Assembly: GCF_036237315.1 (NCBI RefSeq)
Contig: NZ_CP108356.1
Coordinates: forward strand, 1,674,001 to 1,738,000
DNA length: 64,000 nt
Source: Streptomyces sp. NBC_01351
GTDB taxonomy: Bacteria; Actinomycetota; Actinomycetes; Streptomycetales; Streptomycetaceae
Direction of reading: 5' to 3'
The translations under genes were made by a program, and so were the position numbers. Position 1 is the first letter of the stretch, and every line of letters starts with the position of its first letter. The notes under the pieces are model-generated. The model was not told the DNA's origin. It did not search any database and worked only from the letters and a program-made list of their open reading frames with translations. Positions 17,401 to 24,717 of the stretch are shown here, one piece after another.

Positions 17401-18738
17401 ATGGTTGAGTCGTTGCCTTCCGTGGCCGCGGGTCGGTGGCGGCCACGTGCCGGGTTTGCCGTTCGCATCGCGCGTCGCACAGTCGTGGAGTCGGTGTATC
17501 TCGTTACCGCGCCGTTGAGCGCTGCTGTCGGCCTGCCACTGGTGGTCGGCGGCCTGTGCGTCGGAACAGTCGGTTCGTTGTTGCAGAGCGGGTCGCCCGT
17601 CGCGGCCCGGGCTCTGGCGCTGGCGCGGTGGCCAGGCGACCTGGAATGGTGGCGGATCGGCCAGGTGCGTTCCCGGGCGGGCGGGGCCCGGGGCACGGGC
17701 TGGCGGCCGCGGTCGAAGGAGACGGCCGACGCGGCCGACCCGGGGCTGTGGCTCGACCTGGCGCACACGGTGCTGGTGCTCCCCGTCGTCCTAGTCACCT
17801 CGGTGGTGGCAGTGCTGTGGTGGTTCGTGGGAGTCGCGACCGCCACGTACCCCCTGCGCAGCCAGGTCACGCCTGGGGCGCCGCGGCCGTTGACTCTGTA
17901 CGCGGGCAGCGACCGGTCCCACATCGCCTTGAGTCTTGGGCTAACGTCGCCAGCCGAGCGGCTGGCCTTCGCGATGACAGTCGCCGTGCTGCTGCTGTTC
18001 ACCCTGCCGCTGGTGACCCGGGTATGCGTCGCGGCCCAGACCGGTCTCGGGCAGGCACTGTTGTCCAACATGTCCGCGTTGCACCGCAGGATCAGCGGAC
18101 TGGAGCAGGACCGCGACACCGCCGTCGCACAGGCCGTCGCAGCGGTGACAGCTGAGGCGGCTGCCTTGCGTCGGCTCGAACGCGACATCCACGACGGGCC
18201 CCAACAGCAGCTGGTCCGTCTGGCGATGGAACTGGGTCGCGCGCAGCATCACTTCGACCGCAATCCGGAACTCGTCCGGGCCGCACTCGCCGACGCGGTC
18301 GTCCAGACCCAGCAGGCGCTGGACGAGCTGCGGGCCCTTTCGCGAGGCATCGCCCCGCCGATCCTCGCCGACCGCGGACTGCGGGAGGCGCTCTCCACTC
18401 TGGCCGCGCGCTGCGTCGTACCCGCCGAGCTCGACTCCGGTCCTCTGGGTCGTCGGCCGGACGCCGTCGTCGAGACGACCGCGTACTTCGTGGTCGCCGA
18501 GGCGCTGACCAACGTGGCCAAGCACAGCCATGCTCGCCGGTGCACTATCGGTATACGTCACGCTGAGGGAATCCTGCGGGTCTGGGTGACGGACGACGGG
18601 GCGGGCGGCGCGGCCTTGGCCAAGGGACACGGACTGCAGGGGTTGGCCGACCGGGTGCATGCGGTCGGTGGCCGACTGCGAGTCGACAGTCCTGAGGGCG
18701 GCCCGACGACGGTCACCGCGGAGCTGCCGTGTCGCTGA
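17401..18738 (+). CDS. NarL-family sensor histidine kinase
   Basis: A 445-residue kinase. The N-terminal half has membrane segments (about residues 35-60, 120-145 and 190-215) around an extracytoplasmic loop. A coiled linker leads to the HisKA_3 dimerisation helix with the phospho-accepting histidine in RRLERDIHDGPQQQLVRLAMELG. The HATPase domain has the N box (YFVVAEALTNVAKHSHA) and G box (VTDDGAGGA, then GHGLQGLADRVHAVGG). It senses an unknown signal and phosphorylates the response regulator encoded by the overlapping downstream gene. The start is ATG 17401 with a GGGGG run just upstream. Confidence 0.9.
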   Translation: MVESLPSVAAGRWRPRAGFAVRIARRTVVESVYLVTAPLSAAVGLPLVVGGLCVGTVGSLLQSGSPVAARALALARWPGDLEWWRIGQVRSRAGGARGTGWRPRSKETADAADPGLWLDLAHTVLVLPVVLVTSVVAVLWWFVGVATATYPLRSQVTPGAPRPLTLYAGSDRSHIALSLGLTSPAERLAFAMTVAVLLLFTLPLVTRVCVAAQTGLGQALLSNMSALHRRISGLEQDRDTAVAQAVAAVTAEAAALRRLERDIHDGPQQQLVRLAMELGRAQHHFDRNPELVRAALADAVVQTQQALDELRALSRGIAPPILADRGLREALSTLAARCVVPAELDSGPLGRRPDAVVETTAYFVVAEALTNVAKHSHARRCTIGIRHAEGILRVWVTDDGAGGAALAKGHGLQGLADRVHAVGGRLRVDSPEGGPTTVTAELPCR

Positions 18739-19436
18739 CCTCGGACGAAAAAGGGTCTGAAGCAGGGTCGGACCCAACGGCCCGAGATCCGCTGCGGATC
18801 GTCGTCGCCGATGACGCGGTGCTGCTGCGCGAGGGCCTGGTCCGCCTGCTCGCTGAGGACGGTCACGAGGTGGTGGCGGCGGTCGGTGACGGTCCTGCCC
18901 TGGTCGAGGCCGTGCTCGCACACCGCCCGGACGTGTCGGTCGTCGATGTACGGATGCCGCCGACCCATACCGACGATGGTCTGCGGGCGGCGATCGCGGC
19001 CCGCAGACAGCTGCCCGGCACCCCCATGCTGGTGCTCAGCCAGTACGTGGAGGTGTCCTACGCCGCCGATCTGCTCGCGGACGGTTCCGGCGCTGTCGGC
19101 TATCTGCTGAAGGACCGGGTCGCCAGGATCGAGGAGTTCCTCGACACGCTGGACCGCGTCGCCCACGGCGCGACGGTGCTCGACCCCCAGGTCATCGCTC
19201 AGTTGCTGGCCGGGCAGCGCCGCGGCAACGCCCTTGGGGCGCTGACCGCACGTGAACGGCAGATCCTGGAGCTGATGGCGGAGGGCTGCTCCAACACGGC
19301 CATCGCCCGGCGACTGGTGGTCTCCTCCAGCGCGGTGGAGAAAAACATCGGCAACATCTTCGCCAAGCTCGGACTGCCGCCCGACGACGCCCAGCACCGC
19401 CGGGTACTCGCCGTCCTCACCTACCTCAAAGGCTGA
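18729..19436 (+). CDS. NarL/LuxR-type response regulator
   Basis: A 235-residue regulator. The receiver domain (about residues 20-140) has the acidic pair in IVVADDAVLLREGL, the phosphorylated aspartate in VSVVDVRMPP, and the lysine in YLLKDRV. The C-terminal LuxR helix-turn-helix is LTARERQILELMAEGCSNTAIARRLVVSSSAVEKNIGNIFAKLGL. The GTG start at 18729 overlaps the kinase stop by ten bases, so the pair is co-translated and forms a two-component system. Target genes are not evident from the window. Confidence 0.92.
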   Translation: MSLTSDEKGSEAGSDPTARDPLRIVVADDAVLLREGLVRLLAEDGHEVVAAVGDGPALVEAVLAHRPDVSVVDVRMPPTHTDDGLRAAIAARRQLPGTPMLVLSQYVEVSYAADLLADGSGAVGYLLKDRVARIEEFLDTLDRVAHGATVLDPQVIAQLLAGQRRGNALGALTARERQILELMAEGCSNTAIARRLVVSSSAVEKNIGNIFAKLGLPPDDAQHRRVLAVLTYLKG

Positions 19437-19604
19437 CGACAGCTCGCTTCCACCGCATTCGGCCCCCGGACTCCAGTCTGAGGGGCTACCCGCGCCCCGG
19501 GGGTGGGGCCACGCCGACCCTTGGTACTGGTGGGGCGACGGCAACCGTGATCGAGGCGGACGAGGTCCTGGCGGCCCGGGGCCCGACCCTCCTGGCGGAG
19601 GCCG

Positions 19605-19914
19605 TCGCGCCGCCGCGGTCGGCGATTCGCGGGTCTCCCCCTCGGTCACGGTTCGCCTGCTCAAACGCATCACTGCCGCGACCCGGACACCTGCAGCCCC
19701 GACATCGGCCCCAAAGTCGTAAGAGTCCCTCACGGTACGGGAGTTGGAAGTGATGCGCCTGGTCGCCCTCGGCCACACCAACGCGGGGGTCGCCGCATCG
19801 CTGCATGTCTCCCTCTCTACGGTGAAGACGCATCTCGCCAGCGTCCAGCTCAAGCCGGCCGCCTGCAACCGTGTGGAGATCGCCGCCTGGGCCTGGCGAA
19901 CCGGCAACGCATAG
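19605..19914 (+). pseudogene. LuxR-type response regulator, 3' remnant with in-frame stop
   Basis: A frame reading SPSVTVRLLKRITAATRTP, then an in-frame TAA at 19720-19722, then LTVRELEVMRLVALGHTNAGVAASLHVSLSTVKTHLASVQLK and a tag at 19912-19914. This is the end of the linker plus a complete LuxR-type helix-turn-helix, homologous to but distinct from the intact regulator upstream. The receiver domain is missing or scrambled, and the nonsense codon lies just before the HTH. It is a dead gene, probably the relic of a second two-component system. Confidence 0.7.
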
Positions 19915-20015
19915 AGCCCGCAAGCCGACCGCTTCGTCGGTGCTACCAGGCCACTCTTCCGTGCGGTCTTCGAGCAGGACCAGGACCTCCCGCAGGCGGA
20001 GGTGCTCTTCGCCCG

Positions 20016-20735
20016 TTACGAGGGGACTCGGGTGCACCGGCGACAGGCGCGGGCCGATGAGGCGAGCACGGCGTGCGCCGTCGCGGCGAGTGCGCCGGCG
20101 GCCACCGCCAGGGGCCAGCCGGCGACGACGACGGACAGGACGGCGAGGACGAACGCGGCCAGCGCCATGGCGATACTCGCGGCCGTGCCCATCCAGGCGA
20201 CGGTGCGCGGCAACTGCCGCGGCGTCGGCAGCGTGCGGGCGAGGCGCCCGGTGACGGCGAGGGTGACCACGGCCAGCACGGACGCGGCGGCAGCGGCGAT
20301 GCCGACCAGGTGCACGGTCAGGAGCTGTGACATGCGGGGCAGCTCCCAGGCAGGGTGGTGACCGGCGCCCCACACCAGCAGGGCGCAGCCGACCGCCAAC
20401 GGCGCGGCGAGCACGGCGGCACGCGCGGTGTGCCGGGTCTGGGCGATGGTCAGCTCGTGCTGGAAGGCGGCTGCGACGTCGTGCGGTGCGCCGAAATCGT
20501 GTATGGCCAGCTCTACGGCACGCTCGTGCGGGACGCCTCTTTCGGCGTAGGCGGCAGCGGTGTCCTCGAGGCCACCCCGCAGCTCCTCGACCATCCGGGC
20601 CTTGGCGCGGGCCGGTCCCTGGAGGGAGTGCGACAAGGTGGCGGCGTACGCGTCGATGAGGTCGGGCGCGTCGCCCGGCACTGCGTCTGCAGACGACTGC
20701 ATCACCCGCGTCTCCTTGGCGGCCTCGGGGCTCAT
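20016..20735 (-). CDS. Permease-prefix-domain membrane protein, partner of PadR
   Basis: A 239-residue protein. The N-terminal approximately 95 residues resemble the 'permease prefix domain' (IDAYAATLSHSLQGPARAKARMVEELRGGLEDTAAAYAERGVPHERAVELAIHDFGAPHDVAAAFQHELT), a module often encoded next to PadR regulators and found in front of ABC permeases. Four hydrophobic helices follow (AVLAAPLAVGCALLVWGAG, LVGIAAAAASVLAVVTLAVTG, MGTAASIAMALAAFVLAVLSVVVAG, LAVAAGALAATAHAVL). Its ATG overlaps the stop of the PadR gene by four bases, so the two form one operon. The precise function is not known. Confidence 0.75.
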   Translation of the reverse strand: MSPEAAKETRVMQSSADAVPGDAPDLIDAYAATLSHSLQGPARAKARMVEELRGGLEDTAAAYAERGVPHERAVELAIHDFGAPHDVAAAFQHELTIAQTRHTARAAVLAAPLAVGCALLVWGAGHHPAWELPRMSQLLTVHLVGIAAAAASVLAVVTLAVTGRLARTLPTPRQLPRTVAWMGTAASIAMALAAFVLAVLSVVVAGWPLAVAAGALAATAHAVLASSARACRRCTRVPS

Positions 20736-21076
20736 GTGGCCTGTCCCGGCGACGGGATCACGGGGTTGAGGACCGAGCTGATCACCGCAGTGAACTCCGC
20801 CCAGGCACTGCGCTCCTGGGCCAGGCTGCGTCGGCCCGCCTCGGTCAACTCGTAGCGGCGGCGCCGCCGCTCACCCACCGCGTCCCAGCTGCTCTGCAGC
20901 AGGCCGAGCCGCTCCAGGCGCTGGAGTGCCGGATAGATGGTGCCCGTGCGCAGTTCGAGCGCACCGCCACTGCGCTGCTGCGCCGCCGCGATGATCGCGT
21001 ACCCGTGCAGGGGCTCCGGTTCGAGGACCGCCAGCAGGAGTCCGTCCAAATGGCCGCGCAACGCATCCGTCTTCAT
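20732..21076 (-). CDS. PadR-family transcriptional regulator
   Basis: A 114-residue winged-helix repressor. It has the PadR pattern LDGLLLAVLEPEPLHGYAIIAAAQQRSGGALELRTGTIYPALQRLERLGLLQSSWD, then GERRRRRYELTEAGRRSL, and a short C-terminal dimerisation helix. The start is ATG 21076 (MKTDALRGHL); an upstream in-frame start at 21100 would place the operator inside the gene and is less likely. It probably represses its own operon and perhaps the divergent membrane-protein genes. Confidence 0.88.
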   Translation of the reverse strand: MKTDALRGHLDGLLLAVLEPEPLHGYAIIAAAQQRSGGALELRTGTIYPALQRLERLGLLQSSWDAVGERRRRRYELTEAGRRSLAQERSAWAEFTAVISSVLNPVIPSPGQAT

Positions 21077-21087
21077 GAGTAGGCAGT

Positions 21088-21106
21088 CTACATAAGCCAT
21101 GTGTAG
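21088..21106. promoter_or_regulatory. Putative PadR operator
   Basis: CTACA and TGTAG arms separated by nine bases (TAAGCCATG) lie 12 bp upstream of the padR start, in the divergent promoter region. PadR operators commonly contain ACAT/ATGT half-sites about eight bases apart, and this sequence shows ACAT and ATGT in that order. Prediction only. Confidence 0.45.
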
Positions 21107-21186
21107 GCGTGCTATCTATTGGTAGCCAACATATTGGCAGCACTGCCCTTTGCCGAGTCACCCTTCCTGTCTGGAGGCGCCCCACC

Positions 21187-21666
21187 GTGACCAAGTTCCT
21201 GCTGTCCGTGCACGTGATCGCCGCGATCCTCGCGGTCGGAACGATCGCCGTGGCGACATCGCTCTTCCCCCGCTATGCGAAACAGATGGTCACCGACAAG
21301 GGCGGGGACGAGGGCCACCCCTCCGGTGTCGCCTGGTTCCTGCACCGGGTCTGCCGCGGATACGCGGTCGCCGGGCTCGTCGTGCCGGTCTTCGGCTTTG
21401 CCACCGCCGCCCAGCTCGGCGTCCTCACCGACGCGTGGCTGATCGCATCGATGGCCCTCACCGCGCTCGCCGCGATCCTGCTCGCGGGCGCGATACTGCC
21501 GCGCCAGCAGCGGCTGCTCGCACTGGCAGGGCAGGACGCCGCCGACGACGACGCACTCAACGCCGCGGCCTCCCGACTGACGATGCTCACCGGAACGTTC
21601 AACCTGGTGTGGTCGGTCGTGGTCGTCCTGATGATCGTCCGCCCCGGCTCCACGACGGGAGCATGA
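21187..21666 (+). CDS. DUF2269-type integral membrane protein
   Basis: A 159-residue membrane protein with four helices (FLLSVHVIAAILAVGTIAVATSLF, YAVAGLVVPVFGFATAAQLGVL, AWLIASMALTALAAILLAGAIL, LTGTFNLVWSVVVVLMIV). The opening K-FLLSVHVIAAILAVG and the layout fit the DUF2269 family, whose function is unknown. The GTG at 21187 is chosen because GGAGG lies nine bases upstream. The next gene's ATG overlaps its stop by four bases. It is divergent from the PadR operon and may be under PadR control. Confidence 0.65.
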   Translation: MTKFLLSVHVIAAILAVGTIAVATSLFPRYAKQMVTDKGGDEGHPSGVAWFLHRVCRGYAVAGLVVPVFGFATAAQLGVLTDAWLIASMALTALAAILLAGAILPRQQRLLALAGQDAADDDALNAAASRLTMLTGTFNLVWSVVVVLMIVRPGSTTGA

Positions 21667-21995
21667 GCATGAGCAGCATGAAGGTCCTGCGCATTGCGGC
21701 CGGTGTCGAGGCCGCCTCGCTTCTTGCCCTGATGGCCAACGTGCTCACCATCCACGCCGCATCGGTCTCCTCACTCGGTGGGCCTGTGCACGGGGCGGCC
21801 TACCTCATTTCCATCGCGGTGACCTTCTCCCTCACCGCCACCGACGCCTCGACAGGAGCCCGCGCGCTCTCCTTCGTACCCGGCATCGGCGGAATGCTCG
21901 CCTTGCGACGACTGAGGCCCTGTCACAGCGGCCCTCGTCACTTGCACCGGTCCGCACGGGGCAGGTCCGACCCCGTGGCCGGCCTGTCCCCGTGA
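21663..21995 (+). CDS. Small membrane protein, DUF3817-like
   Basis: A 110-residue protein coupled to the preceding gene by an ATGA overlap. It has two to three hydrophobic helices (IAAGVEAASLLALMANVLTIH, GPVHGAAYLISIAVTFSLTA, and a weaker one around FVPGIGGML). The 'V-E-A-x-S ... G-P-V-H-G' arrangement matches the DUF3817 family of small integral membrane proteins. The last 30 residues are unusually rich in His, Arg and Pro (RRLRPCHSGPRHLHRSARGRSDP), so the natural C-terminus may have been altered by a frameshift near 21910. Function unknown. Confidence 0.55.
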   Translation: MSMSSMKVLRIAAGVEAASLLALMANVLTIHAASVSSLGGPVHGAAYLISIAVTFSLTATDASTGARALSFVPGIGGMLALRRLRPCHSGPRHLHRSARGRSDPVAGLSP

Positions 21996-22214
21996 CGCCC
22001 ACCGATGACCGACAGTTCCCCGCCGCGCCGGCCACTGGCCGAGCAGCCCGTCGTCTTCCTCGGGTCCGAGGGCCACCTCGTACGAGCCCGACTGGAACGC
22101 GCGCCCCCAATCCGGAGTTGGCGGCCATCGCCGAAGGATGCCGGCGTACTCGTGCTGGTGGTGGGCAGCAGTCTGGCGTGTGGACCGGGCTCGTCGGTCC
22201 GGCAGCAACCGATG

Positions 22215-22937
22215 TCAGGCCAGTGCGGCTCCGCCGTCGAGGGTGAGCACCGTGCCGGTCGCGTAGCCGTTGCCCAGGAGGTAGAGGTAGGCCGCCGCGG
22301 CCTCCTCGGGGCTGCCGACGCGCTGCACGGGAAGGCCGCTGCCTTGCGCTTGGAGGAAGGCCTCCGGCTCGGGCACGGTGCTGTCCCAAAGCTCGGTACG
22401 GATCGCGCCGGGGCGGACCGCGTTGACCCGCAGTGGGGCGAGTTCCAGGGCCAGGGCTCGCGTCAGACCCTCGACGGCTGCTGTGATGCTTGCGCCGAGC
22501 GAGGCTCCGGGGGCGGGCCGGGTGGCGAAGGCGCCGGAGGTGAAGGTGATCGAGCCGCCGGGACGGAGTTTCGGCGTCGCGTACTTCGCGGCGAGCAGGG
22601 CACCCCAGAAGCGGCGCTCGAAGAACGCTCGGGACTCCTCGGCGGTGAGGTCGGCGAGCGGCTTCAGCAGCAGGGACTCGCCCGCCGTGTAGACGAGGTG
22701 GTCGAACTCGCCGATCCGGTCGAAGAAGGCAGCGAGCGCGGCCTCGTCGGCGACGTCCAGCAAGATGCCTTCGGCCGGGCCACCGAGCTTCTTCACCGCC
22801 AGGTCGACCCGGCCCTGGCTGCTGGAGGCGACGACCACGTTCGAGCCCTGAGTCGCTGCGGCCTGCGCAACGGCGAATCCGATGCCGGAGGTGCCACCTA
22901 TGACGACGACACGCTGGGTGTCTGCTGTGTTGTTCAT
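22215..22937 (-). CDS. SDR-family oxidoreductase lacking the classical Tyr-Lys pair
   Basis: A 240-residue short-chain dehydrogenase/reductase. The nucleotide-binding glycine motif is intact (VVVIGGTSGIGFAVAQAA), as are LLDVADEAAL, VYTAGES and the C-terminal VNAVRPGAIRTELW and TGTVLTLDGGAAL. At the active site the serine is present (FTSGAF), but the YxxxK motif is replaced by LGASI within ASLGASITAAVEGLTRALALELAP. It may therefore be a noncanonical reductase or a non-catalytic member; comparable noncanonical SDRs are known in actinobacteria. The start at 22937 is uncertain (a GTG at 22958 is also possible). It is divergent from an AraC regulator. Confidence 0.85.
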   Translation of the reverse strand: MNNTADTQRVVVIGGTSGIGFAVAQAAATQGSNVVVASSSQGRVDLAVKKLGGPAEGILLDVADEAALAAFFDRIGEFDHLVYTAGESLLLKPLADLTAEESRAFFERRFWGALLAAKYATPKLRPGGSITFTSGAFATRPAPGASLGASITAAVEGLTRALALELAPLRVNAVRPGAIRTELWDSTVPEPEAFLQAQGSGLPVQRVGSPEEAAAAYLYLLGNGYATGTVLTLDGGAALA

Positions 22938-23033
22938 GGCGAGGACGCTACGTGTCACGGCCGAGACAACGAATGGTCAGAAGTCTCGATTCTTTGTCTG
23001 ATCGTCTCGATCTCAGCACGCTATGGTGAGTGC

Positions 23034-23981
23034 ATGGACATACTCAGCGACACGCTCGCGGCCCTGCGCACCGGGCGTCCGTCTGTTGTCCGTACCGACG
23101 CGCAGGCGCCGTGGGGTGTGCGCTTCCAGCCCATCGCGGGAGCCGGATTTCACGTCGTCGTCGAAGGGCACTGCTTTCTCCTGCCGGTCGGCGGCGATCC
23201 GATAGCCCTGGGCCCCGGCGACGTCGTGTTCCTGCGGCGCGGCACCGATCACGCCATCTGTGACGCGGTCACCAGCGAGCTGGTCGCCTTCGAACCCGAC
23301 CGCGTCGACACCTCCTCTCCGATCGGGAGTTTCACCGTCGAGGGCGACGGCGCTCGCAGCGTGCTGGTATGCGGGGCCTACCACCTCGACATCGACCGGC
23401 CGCATCCGCTGCTCGGCGATCTCCCAAAGGTCATTCACCTCCCGGCCAGCCCCGGTCGCCATCCGGCGCTGCGCTCGGCGGTCGAGCAGCTCTGCGCCGA
23501 GATCCACCAGCCTCAGCCGGGTTCGGACTCGGTGGTCACGGCGCTCGTCGATCTGCTGCTTCTCTATATTCTGCGGTCCTGGTACGCCCAGTTGCCCAGG
23601 GAGCAGACACAGGGCTGGGCCTCGGCACTGAACGACCCGTTGATCGCCCCGGCGCTGAAGGCGATCCATGACGACCCGGCGCATCCGTGGACCGTCGAAT
23701 CGCTGGGGAGCCGGGCAGGGCTGTCGCGCGCCACGTTCGCCCGGCGGTTCACCACGGTGGTCGGCGAGCCGCCGCTCAGCTACCTGACGACGTGGCGGAT
23801 GGCCGTCGCGGCGCGGATGCTGCGGGAGACGGTCGACTCGCTGAGCGCCGTGGCCGAGAACACCGGCTACACCTCGGAGTTCGCGTTCGCGAAGGCATTC
23901 AAGCGACACTTCGGCGACCCGCCTGGGGCATATCGGAGGGAGTGGCGGACGGCGTCGGCTTCGCTGTCGGTGCCGGTTTGA
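23034..23981 (+). CDS. AraC-family regulator with N-terminal cupin domain
   Basis: A 315-residue regulator. Residues 1-~190 form a cupin-like ligand domain (GFHVVVEGHCFLLPVGGDPIALGPGDVVFLRRGTDHAI). The C-terminal 100 residues contain both AraC helix-turn-helices: HPWTVESLGSRAGLSRATFARRFTTVVGEPPLSYLTTWRMAVAARML and LSAVAENTGYTSEFAFAKAFKRHFGDPPGAYRREW. This is the 'AraC cupin_6' architecture. It is divergent from the SDR gene with about 100 bp between them and most likely controls it. Confidence 0.9.
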   Translation: MDILSDTLAALRTGRPSVVRTDAQAPWGVRFQPIAGAGFHVVVEGHCFLLPVGGDPIALGPGDVVFLRRGTDHAICDAVTSELVAFEPDRVDTSSPIGSFTVEGDGARSVLVCGAYHLDIDRPHPLLGDLPKVIHLPASPGRHPALRSAVEQLCAEIHQPQPGSDSVVTALVDLLLLYILRSWYAQLPREQTQGWASALNDPLIAPALKAIHDDPAHPWTVESLGSRAGLSRATFARRFTTVVGEPPLSYLTTWRMAVAARMLRETVDSLSAVAENTGYTSEFAFAKAFKRHFGDPPGAYRREWRTASASLSVPV

Positions 23982-24221
23982 TTCTCTTGGGCGGAGTCTG
24001 GGTTCTTGATCGTTCGTCAGCGTGTCGTCAGCGGTTGACTTCGAGGTTGGTCAGGCCGGAACGAGACCGGCTCTCTGCGGGTCGCCCAGACACACGTCGT
24101 GACCTGCGGAGATGCCGCTCGTTCGGACGTGTCGCGCGATTCTTACCGGCTGGCCACAAGGGGTAATCTCGTCCGGTCACGGACGGCAATCGGATCGTCT
24201 GTTCAACCCAGGAGAACCCAC

Positions 24222-24563
24222 ATGACTGATCTGAACTCGCTGCGGGCAAGCCTTGCGTCGGGTGAGCACGAGTTCGCCGACACCTTGGCCTTCATCTCTG
24301 CGCAGTACGAGTATCAGCCGCAGGCGTTCCGCAACGGGGAAGTGGAAAATGCCGCGGGTGAGAACGAGGGTTCCTGCAAGACGCTGGGACTGGCCCTGCT
24401 GGAAGGGCTGAGCGACCAAGAAGCGCTGTTGGCATTCGGTGAGCACTATCGCAGTGTGCTGGCGACGCCGAACGACACTGATCACGGCAACATTCGCAAC
24501 CTCATGGCCCATGGCCTGGCAGGGGTGAGCTTCGCCGGGCAACCGTTGGCCCGCAAGAGCTGA
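24222..24563 (+). CDS. HopJ-family protein (type III effector HopJ homologue)
   Basis: A 113-residue protein covering the whole HopJ family fold. It has FADTLAFISAQYEYQPQAFRNGEVENAAGENEGSCKTLGLALLEGLSDQEALLAFGEHYRSVLATPNDTDHGNIRNLMAHGLAGVSFAGQPL, with the family's AAGxNxGSCK and TDHxNIRNxM...G motifs. The family takes its name from a Pseudomonas effector but is widespread in bacteria with no type III secretion; its biochemical role is unknown. Start ATG 24222 with AGGAG seven bases upstream. Monocistronic. Confidence 0.9.
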   Translation: MTDLNSLRASLASGEHEFADTLAFISAQYEYQPQAFRNGEVENAAGENEGSCKTLGLALLEGLSDQEALLAFGEHYRSVLATPNDTDHGNIRNLMAHGLAGVSFAGQPLARKS

Positions 24564-24717
24564 ACAGGGACATCCGGGCGAGCACCGAGGGTCACGAGCT
24601 CTGCGGCGACCGAGGACGGCCCGGACCGCTGCCCTTCCGGAACCACCCGCTCGGCCATGGGCGGACCCTACGACAACGTGGTTGTCGGTGGAACGGGCGC
24701 CGGCGACCGTGAGAGCG

